Source: Ichthyophonus hoferi
Taxonomy: Eukaryota; Opisthokonta; Ichthyosporea; Ichthyophonida; Ichthyophonidae
NCBI GenBank assembly: GCA_002751075.1
Contig: NAOQ01000132.1
Span: forward strand, 74,698 to 121,855
Length of the DNA stretch: 47,158 nt
Direction: 5' to 3'
Position numbers and translations under genes: made by a program. This document shows, one piece after another, positions 36,856 to 47,158 of this stretch. The stretch's first letter is position 1; each line of letters begins with the position of its first letter. The notes under the pieces were generated by a model. It was not told where the DNA came from. It did not search any database and worked only from the letters and a program-made list of their open reading frames with translations.

Positions 36856-38339
36856 GCGCCTAGGACCTTTTTTATCAGACTTAACTTTTTTTTCTGTTGA
36901 GGTACACAAACTACTTGCATAATGTGGGAGTACTTACTTCTGCAAGGTTCTCAAACATGGATCTTAGCCATTACCACCTTATAGTAATGAAGAGGTTGTT
37001 GTCGACATAGAGGGTTGGTGATATTTACGACTTTTTAATTAAAGACACTTTAGGGGGTGTAAATGGGCATTGAGTAGAAAAATTATTAAGAGGTAATTCA
37101 TACTTTTGCCTTTTCTTTTGGTTATCTTTCATTGTATCTTGCACATGTAATCGTAGTTACTATATATCATACTAGATATGTGTGCCCTTACTGGCCTTTA
37201 TTTAGCACGTCATTTGGCGACGATCCTAGGAACTGGTACATTTCAATATATTTTAGAATCATATGTATTCACACCTTATACTCTTGCCTGTATCAATAAA
37301 ACTGATGCAGCCTAAGATTTTTTTATACATGACTATCTTATTATTATTTTTTGTGTACAAGCATGCCATCATTATTGTATATTGTAACTTGTTGGGTCTA
37401 CATTGCACTAAATGTTTTTTGTAGTAGTTGGATGCACGCAGGGGTATTAAGTCACGTACTGGAAGAGTTCCATTGCTTCCGCTGTCCTTTTATATTATGC
37501 AATCTGTTCTAGGTGGCTCGATAAAGATATGTATATAATAAGCATGACATACACAAGGACAGTATTACAATTAACGTCTGCAGTATTTGATAAAATCTCT
37601 TAATTGTCCAATTTAAAAATGTGCTATTGGAGCCCGTTTCTCCATCCATTTTATCCTTCAAAACAATTTTACCTATGCATATCCTATTAATTCCTGTGTC
37701 TCTAGGCCATATATGTGAGCAACCGTTTAGGAAGAAAATGTAACTGTTCATGCCATGTTTAAAAGGTTAGAATTATTTGAGCCTTACCACCTATATAGTA
37801 TGCTAGTTATTCAAATGCTTGATTGAATTAGTGTTTACGGTTTTAAACTTATTTGTTGCTACTTTGCATACGACTTATTTTGTTCTGTTGTACCCTACTT
37901 GTAAAACTCATCTAACCATTAATATTGAAGATGAGCTGATACTGTCGCAGACGTTTTGACTTTTACTCGTCAAATCTCCAAGAATCTTAGCCCTCCAATT
38001 GGATATTGGTCGGATAGGAGTAACTCAATAGGACTGTTTTCAAGACACTAAAATGTAAACACGGAGATAAAACGGGCCATTATTGCCTATATCAGCCAAT
38101 ATTACCAATTCCATGCCCGCAATAATAATTTGTAATTGTAACTATACTATGACTATATAGGAGTACAGCAGTAATATAATATTGTTAGCATATACATAGA
38201 CTATAACATAGAGATTACAAACATAGACATATCTCTAATTACATTCATTACACCCACCCTATCAAATTATGTACTATAACATATGCAATCCAACCTTTTC
38301 TAGACTGTATAATTCCTGTGGGCCCACAAAATATGAGTG
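36856..38339. other. PNO1 3' flank and spacer
   Basis: AATAAA at 37295-37300, followed by a T-rich stretch, is a plausible poly(A) signal 440 bases after the PNO1 stop. No further gene is seen. Confidence 0.5.
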
Positions 38340-39370
38340 ACACCCACCAAAGTTGTCTTCTTGGTGCTGGGGGGAAATGACTTCTCAAAGTTGGGACCCT
38401 TCGGATTCCTGGATGGTCAGGATGGAATTGCCAAGAAGTGTGCCAGTTGAGGCTGAGAAGTCCTTGTTGTACTTATCATCCTGTCTGTCGTTTGACAATG
38501 TAACATGTAACATCATTATGCTGATATGAATGATTGTAGGAAGCCAGATAAATATCAACAGGAATGAAACTCTTATTCCTCTGACCAATGTTGCTATCAA
38601 CATCCAAATTAGTAATCATTGAAAAGAGGATATCCTAGGTTATTAGGAAATTTAACATGGTTTTCAAGTTTTTCAAACCTGTATAGTATTCTGATCTGTA
38701 ATGCCAAAGGATGAATGCCCTGACAACCAAGGAAGACACCAAGGGCTGGTGTAGAGTGTTAGCATGACATATGGCAAGAATTCAGAGTCAGATGAGAAAC
38801 TGTGTCCCTTTTTCTCCATGCAAAAAGTAAATAGTAGTATAATTGACAAAAAACTGGTTGACCATAGTATTGGACATTTTTCTAAAGTAGTGTTTGAACT
38901 TCGAAAACTTGTCAAAAGCCCATTCATTGACATCAGGGGACCCGTGTACACCTTTTCCTCAGCACCCACTAGGCACATGAAATAATATCTGGCTAAGTTC
39001 CCTGACTGAGGGGATATTTGTCCGGTAGACAGCATGATAAATATCCATTACTGGGTCATTGTCCGCTGAAACTAGCATTCCTTGGGTAGTACAAAATCCA
39101 TAGAAGACTTCAGCCCACTGCAGGAAGGAATAAGAATCTGACCTGGTGTGGTAAAAGGCCTGTTGGGATTATGAGGGTATATGTTGACGAATATCGCATC
39201 CGACCATGATTCGGATTCTGCAGCATCTACTATTAACTTTCTTGAATGTACCTGGTGTGAAGGAACAAAATATTCTCCGTCAGATGAGGGAGGCACCCCT
39301 CAGTTGTTATTATTAATATTGCTGCTTCCTCCATGGCAAAGATTGAGCAAGGTGTCTCCAACACCATAAA
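38340..39370 (-). pseudogene. Decayed coding remnant of unknown family
   Basis: The minus strand is locally GC-richer and codon-like over about 1 kb. Several overlapping open pieces read like protein (for example SWSDAIFVNIYPHNPNR and VNEWAFDKFSKFKHYFRK), but no single frame runs through; several breaks are present. No domain was recognised. The composition and the nearby LTR-end-like sequence (39838 on) suggest a mobile-element or old virus-like relic, not a host gene. Confidence 0.45.
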
Positions 39371-41598
39371 GGGGAGAGGTTAAAGTGATAAAATTGGGCT
39401 GTGAATCCCATTGCCCAGCATATGAGCCCATGGAAGCACCTGTGTTGGACTATTCTCTGTCATAACTAGGTGTTATTATATGTGCTATTATCAGCATATA
39501 TACATATCATGAGTAGATTAAAAACGTTGCCTTACTTAGAGCATATGTCTAGTTATTCAGTGGTGTAGTAATGACCTTTATGTAAAACTCAATACTTTAG
39601 CAGTGCAATACTTACTATTAGATATTCTTAGTAAAAATAAAACTTTATTACTTATATATAGACGTTAAAAATGATTCTTCCGAAGTTTATCCTAAGAATC
39701 TCTTGTTAAGGCATTTAACTAATAATAGATATAGGAAACTAATTTAGTTTAACTTAAAATACACCGCCAGTGGTCCATATGATTCAATCAATCCCCATAC
39801 TAGTGCATAAGTAAAACTCAAATGAAAAACAAATAATTGGTGTTAAAGTATTTCAGCTCTGCTAAATGGTTCTGAGAATGCTATAGAGGATTGAAAGTGA
39901 ATTGCTAAGATGAAACTCTAATTGAATAGAATTGCAGTATATGGGTGTGCTATCAGAATCTACAATTAGTGTAAATAAAGTAGATTAAATATATATAACA
40001 TCACTGACATTGACTAACTACTCACTAAGAGAGTTAAGAGAGTATATTATCATATATATATCAAATTTTCAGTATGAAAATAATATAAAAATTGATTAAT
40101 CTGAACAAAATCATGTTGTATTACTTAATTATGATTAATGAGTAAGCTGAAATATAATATATTTTAGCACGAGTAATATATGAAAGAAAGTATTAGAAAC
40201 CTTAGAAGCATGCACTCAAAGTTTAGTGTTGAATAGAAATCACAACTAAAAAGGAAGAAGTGAAATGTTCATCAAATCACTGGTAGTATCCTATGTAATC
40301 CAGATATAAAGATTAACAAACATCTTAGGTAACATTTCTGTAACAGAATGACTAAGTATCGATCCTGGAATTACTCACCATTTAAATACTAATCAAAATT
40401 AAAATTATGATTAACAGCATATTAATTGCATTTAATTTTTAATTAATCCAACAATCCTGAAAGGGACTGTCAAGTCATTAAAGTTGTGTAATTTCTCAAA
40501 AAAAGAAAAGCCTGTGCTAGTCTCCTTCAAGGTAACTATGTACACTATAACTATTACGTTTATAAAAGAATTAGAAGAGAAATAGTTAGAATAGTTCAAG
40601 AACCCTATAGAATATCTATTTGCAGTCCCTGGCTGGAGAATATACTAAATTCACCTGTTTATTTGTTAGATTATAGTAGTGCAAAATTCTAGAAACAATG
40701 TGGTCAGATAAAAGTTTACGTAGACATTATTGGGAGGCTGTTAATGAGCTGATAAATGAAAGTACTGAGATGTTCTTGGGGTCATGTAAGTTACTAATGT
40801 ATGTATATGATGGCATTGTAAGACTGCCAAGGCACCTTTGCTCTCAAAAATTCACATATTTGGAACAAAAATAAATGCTTTAATCTAAGGCTAAAACATT
40901 CTCACTTCTATTAAATTCATTTAAAAGCAAAGCTTTCATTACACTTGAATAGTATATTCCTTTATATTACTACTCATTCAATTTACACCATATATACAGT
41001 CGTTCTTACTATTGTTTAATGATCAGGTAATAATATATCTAGATTTAGGTATCTGTGTGGGTAGGTTAGCCATGATACAAGATCCAATCATATCTTTTAC
41101 AAATTTTAATCACTAGTTGAATTAAGTGTAGCACTACTGGTACAATACACCTTGGTCATTCCTGCTCACAATAAATGAGATTGTTAACGTGATTATTTTT
41201 ACTCGCTTTGTATCTTTTAATATAAAAGGTTAAGAGTATCTTGCCCCGGTGATCGATTTGAAGACTGGTATTTTCACATAAAAATAAATGACAGGATCCT
41301 TTTGATACCAGTCTGCATCCAATATTTATCCATCACTGAACCGCTTGAATACAGCAATGTAACAATTCTTAAAGAGGTTTAGCACATCTTAATTAGAGTG
41401 ATGATGATATCTTTTTACTCAATAACTGGGCAGTTGGTGTTGACGGTGATTTTACAAGAACCTACCATAGTATCAACTTTTGGATCTAGACTGTTACAAG
41501 ATTGTTAGCTGCGAATGAACTCATAGTTCGGTCGATCTTTGATAACAAGCGGTAATGTAATGATTAGTCTTATTTTAGTTAATTGAATACGCTCCTAC
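39371..41598. other. AT-rich spacer, possible diverged LTR-like piece
   Basis: No gene seen. GGTGTTAAAGTATTTCAGCTC at 39839 is the inverse of the end of LTR-like stretch B (CGAAATACTTTAACCC), and a GATCCTGGAATTA around 40355 could be the other side. A very diverged solo LTR in minus orientation at about 39838-40380 is possible but weak. Confidence 0.3.
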
Positions 41599-41765
41599 AA
41601 TAAATAGATCAATTTTGTCATAGTATGCGGTATATGAACACCTGTACATCAATGAGGAAATCGGTTAATTCGCCATCTAAATATGGACACCATAAGATTT
41701 AAGTATTGCGATAAGATCGGACAATTCTAGTGGGTCTCTGTGACATATTGTGAGTTGGATTAACT
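41599..41765. repeat. Dispersed ~170-bp repeat, copy B
   Basis: Same orientation as copy A at 4601-4771. The longest identical block is TTAATTCGCCATCTAAATA. Many differences are transitions (for example GCAGCATATG versus GCGGTATATG), as expected for an old pair. Confidence 0.7.
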
Positions 41766-43491
41766 AATAATAATCTTTACAATCAGCTCCATTTACAATA
41801 ATGAACACAACTATACAGATGCTAACCGCAATTGACCTGCATGATAATATAAAACAAGTAATTGTGCACAAGTCAAAACTCCCACAGATTTTTCAGATTT
41901 TTTTGAGTAATGAAGGAAGGTTGATAAACGAGAGCCACTAAATACATGTAGTCACTCTGTCACATAAAGGATTTACCAGATTTACCAGTAGAATTGTTTA
42001 TTCGACTAACTAACGTTAAAAATGCATTTTAAAAAAAATACCAAATAGCCAAGTAAAAGCCACAAAACCCGAACTTAATTAAAATGGTTAACTAAGTCTT
42101 AAATGAACCATTAGCGAATCAGGAGTCCCTGATTTATATATCTCTGGCAGAACGTTTTTACACTTTTCAAATTTGTATTTTATATACAGAATACTGCAGA
42201 ACCCAGCATTAGTTAACTACAGAATTATAACTATAGTTACTTTGTCTATGTTATATACGTACTTATATTTAACATAGTCAATCCAATAATGTAGTTTTCA
42301 AGGCTAGTATGGCTATTGATTTAATTGTAGTTTAGCAACAGCCGATAAAATTCACGTCTTATTGGAATGCGATTTTAATGAGGCGGTTTGTCAGGTTGGT
42401 CAACTTGTGAAAATGTTTGTAATGTCATATAGTCGCATGCAATTACACATTAAAGTCAGTCCAGGCCTATGTAGTATTTTAGTCATTTCATATATAAATG
42501 GGTCATACTATTTGTTCAATTAGAGTTTAAAGCACGGAAATTTGCACGTATTTTATAGTTATCTGTTATTGTGATTTGAAAAAGTATTTTTCGCGGGGCT
42601 AGCATTAGAAATAGTTAGTTGATCCAATCAAGTACCAAGGTCACCCGGGCTGAATTATTATACTCAACCCAAGTACAATCTGAAGGTAAGAGGTTGAATT
42701 GTGGGTTGAAAAATTTTTTTTTTTTGAAATGATAATATATATAAGTATTATTTCATAATTTTAGCATTTTCGTTTACTGCTAAAGAAATGTGAATAGATT
42801 CACACCATTAGTAACTTTTGATACAATTATAACCCTATAGCCAATAGTAATTGTGCTTGCATGGAATCATTTATTCTTAGCCATGAAGATAATGCTAATG
42901 TAGTCCACCTACGGATTAGTAAAATATAATTTAGGTCAAGCTAAAATTAGTTAGTGACATTAGCAATTTACAACCGAGGTAGCACTTTTTTAATATATCA
43001 AAAGCATATATTTATATATATTTCTTCATTAAGGGGCTGATAGGTAGCCCTTGCTGTGTTTGACTGGTTTAAGGGAGAATTTCTAGTTTAGCGAGCGATA
43101 ATAACTGGTCCTACAATATTTTATGATATTATGTAGATATTGACGTCTATACAACTCCCATCGTAACGATAGAACGTCAAAATCTAACAAAAAATAGTTA
43201 TTTTAGGTTAAAAAACCATACATTATTGTGACCCCTCTTGGGGAGATAATTAATATAAAGTAGGAGCTTCCAATGGTTCATGCTGTTTTCATTGCGCTTC
43301 ACATCTAACCGTCATACCTATCACATGCTATATGCCCTTATCCTATTGGATACCACCTCTATCAGCACACCAGACTATTGGTGGAGATGAATTTGAAATT
43401 GAGAATGGCGGGATGGTGGTAGGCGATAAAATAGAAGACGGGGTACGAACATGTGGATTTAGTTACTGTAGCGAGTCTAGGAAGTAGCAAG
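41766..43491. other. Spacer upstream of Ran
   Basis: No coding frame seen. It should contain the Ran promoter and 5' UTR near its right end. A small inverted repeat, TGACGTCTAT with ATAGAACGTCA, lies around 43140-43180. Confidence 0.5.
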
Positions 43492-45693
<2,202 letters not shown>

Positions 45694-46085
45694 ATTCGAT
45701 CATAAAAAGTTCCCGTGTTTTCTCCACACTGATAATCCATATTGTTGTAATTTTAAGCTAGTAATTAGGATTATTTTTTATTATTAATGACAGAGTCATT
45801 GACCTCGTATTGCGCTATTTGATTGGTTAATCTTAACTAAAAATAATTTATGGTTGCAAGGTTCTTAAATTCTATTTGGAGGTACAATACTTAAAAATGG
45901 ATATTTACTTTCGGTATCTCAGTATTAGTATACTGATTGGCTCGCTGCCTTAAATATGGATCTCACCATAGATCAAATAGATCCAATAGTTTCATTTCCT
46001 ATTTGATTTATCTTGGGATAATTAGATTATTGACAGGTCAACACACCGGCGGAAGACTATATGACGCCAACTCAGTTCATTAGTA
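45694..46085. other. Ran 3' flank
   Basis: AT-rich with two TGATTGG heptamers (about 45820 and 45934). Nothing coding seen. Confidence 0.5.
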
Positions 46086-46133
46086 ATGGCCGAAAAGCCC
46101 AAGGCTAAAGAGCTTGTGGTCGAAAACCGTTAA
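46086..46133 (+). CDS. Candidate first exon or very short frame (MAEKPKAKELVVENR)
   Basis: An ATG in a GC-richer patch followed by 14 codons with the same codon preference as Ran, then TAA. It could be the first exon of a gene running out of the window, with a donor before the stop (a GTGG or GTCG start would be non-standard), or chance. No family was recognised. Confidence 0.2.
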   Translation: MAEKPKAKELVVENR

Positions 46134-46439
46134 AATGCTTTAAATAAAATCCTTTTACTACTTAGTATGAGCTGTCAACAAAATCCATTCTTCGGTACGC
46201 GATGCAATCAACTTTTATATGAAACACAAGGTTTATCACTTTAATCTAATATATTAAAGCCAAAATCAACCTCAAAATTTAAAACCACATATTGCAGTTT
46301 AGCATATATACAGTGTAGTACCCAAGTATCAGTACGTACTTTTACTTGGGGGAACACAGATAATTACATGCCTGAAGTGTCGAGGAAAAAAAAAGAAAGA
46401 AAACAGGTGATAATTATGTTTGAACATTAATCATAATTG

Positions 46440-46620
46440 AGGTATTTTTCATTCTGTGCAAGCGAAATGAAGCCAAGTGCCCGATCAACATTTACAACCT
46501 GACGTTGAGGACCCACTGGCCTGGACACAACCAAAGCACTAGCAATGTGCCAGAATTTAAAATGACTGCATTTCACTACGCGGAAAGAACAACATAAGTT
46601 TTCTTTCTTCCGCTCACGGA
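46440..46620. other. Coding-like patch open on both strands
   Basis: A GC-richer patch in which the plus strand reads KRNEAKCPINIYNLTLRTHW onwards and the minus strand reads VSRPVGPQRQVVNVDRALGF onwards to a stop at 46427. I cannot tell which strand, if either, is real. Confidence 0.2.
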
Positions 46621-46848
46621 CCAAAGGATAGGCTTAGATGGGGATGTCCTCTCCCTCCATACTAAGAAGTAGTAACATGATTTATTTAGAACATATCTTC
46701 GATCACATGACTGTTAGAATTTTAAGTTTTACTCCATTTAAGTTGCGTAGATGCTGAATAGAACCATCGTGAATCTAAGTTTACATGGAAAAGATTAGCT
46801 TATCCCAGATTCACTAGGTTGCACTCATAAAATGTGCCTCCCTCCCAG

Positions 46849-46920
46849 GAACAGTCACAATCAGGTTACTTTCTGCCCTTAGAGTCTTTTAGGGCTACTC
46901 TGGAGGCCGTGTTTGAATGA
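46849..46920 (+). CDS. Candidate C-terminal exon
   Basis: After a good acceptor (CCTCCCTCCCAG) there is an open phase-0 stretch of 23 codons with coding-like use (EQSQSGYFLPLESFRATLEA, then VFE) ending in TGA. It could be the last exon of a gene beginning at 46086, but no middle exon could be joined. No family was recognised. Confidence 0.25.
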   Translation, partial: EQSQSGYFLPLESFRATLEAVFE

Positions 46921-47158
46921 GGTATTCAAATCCATCGATTTTATTGTCACATTGCAATTATTAGCGGTGAAAGGAGTTTTACTCTTAACTAGCAATTCTA
47001 CCGTAGCTATAATCAAATATTAAATCAAAAGTGTATACGTCATTACATCATCTAAACCTAGGTACAATAAACTGACCAATAATATATAGATTATGTAAAA
47101 GGCCCACAATCGCAATGGACAAAATCCCACCAAGACTTCGCCAAATTAGGCACATCCT

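Noticed and set aside
43140-43185. Small inverted repeat TGACGTCTAT ... ATAGAACGTCA
   Set aside because: Stem of about ten pairs with a mismatch in an AT-rich spacer; no adjoining feature makes it a terminator or element end.

Overview
This is an AT-rich nuclear window from a eukaryote. The genes have many spliceosomal introns with GT-AG ends, exons are clearly richer in GC than their surroundings, and introns and spacers are full of A/T micro- and minisatellites. I cannot name the organism. The presence of RIC8 (known from animals, fungi and amoebozoans) together with an Asn/Asp-rich low-complexity stretch argues for a protist or simple opisthokont/amoebozoan-type genome and against a plant. 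This is inference only.

Layout, left to right. 1-2256: no gene. 2257-4467 (+): two-exon putative type II Golgi glycosyltransferase resembling the DUF1647 family. 5424-10135 (-): WD40-repeat protein with 12 exons visible and the extreme N-terminus not found. 11397-12498 (-): RPA2, the replication protein A middle subunit, with three exons visible and neither the first exon nor the C-terminal winged helix found. A perfect palindromic E2F-type site lies upstream of it. 14003-14270: a diverged tandem duplication. About 14595-24010: a graveyard of broken Ty1/copia-type retroelement copies in both orientations, with large inverted repeats and the truncated N-terminal part of a Tc1/IS630-like DNA transposase. 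24935-32032 (-): a complete 10-exon RIC8 gene, whose second intron contains the 427-base assembly gap inside a pentanucleotide repeat. 34111-36855 (+): a complete 7-exon PNO1 gene, divergent from RIC8. About 38340-39370 (-): a decayed coding remnant of unknown family. 43492-45693 (+): a complete 4-exon Ran GTPase gene whose first coding exon carries only the ATG. 45694-47158: weak candidate exons only.

The recognisable genes are housekeeping: nuclear transport (Ran), 40S ribosome assembly (PNO1), G-alpha chaperone/exchange factor (RIC8), DNA replication and repair (RPA2). They are not an operon or a pathway cluster. I found no clearly new biological system. The observations most worth a second look are the E2F palindrome at RPA2, the dispersed 170-bp repeat at 4.6 and 41.6 kb, the over-represented TGATTGG/CCAATCA heptamer, the missing C-terminal half of RPA2, and the uncharacterised WD40 and glycosyltransferase genes. 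Exon boundaries were worked out by hand from reading-frame continuity, splice sites and family similarity. All counts and identities are by eye.
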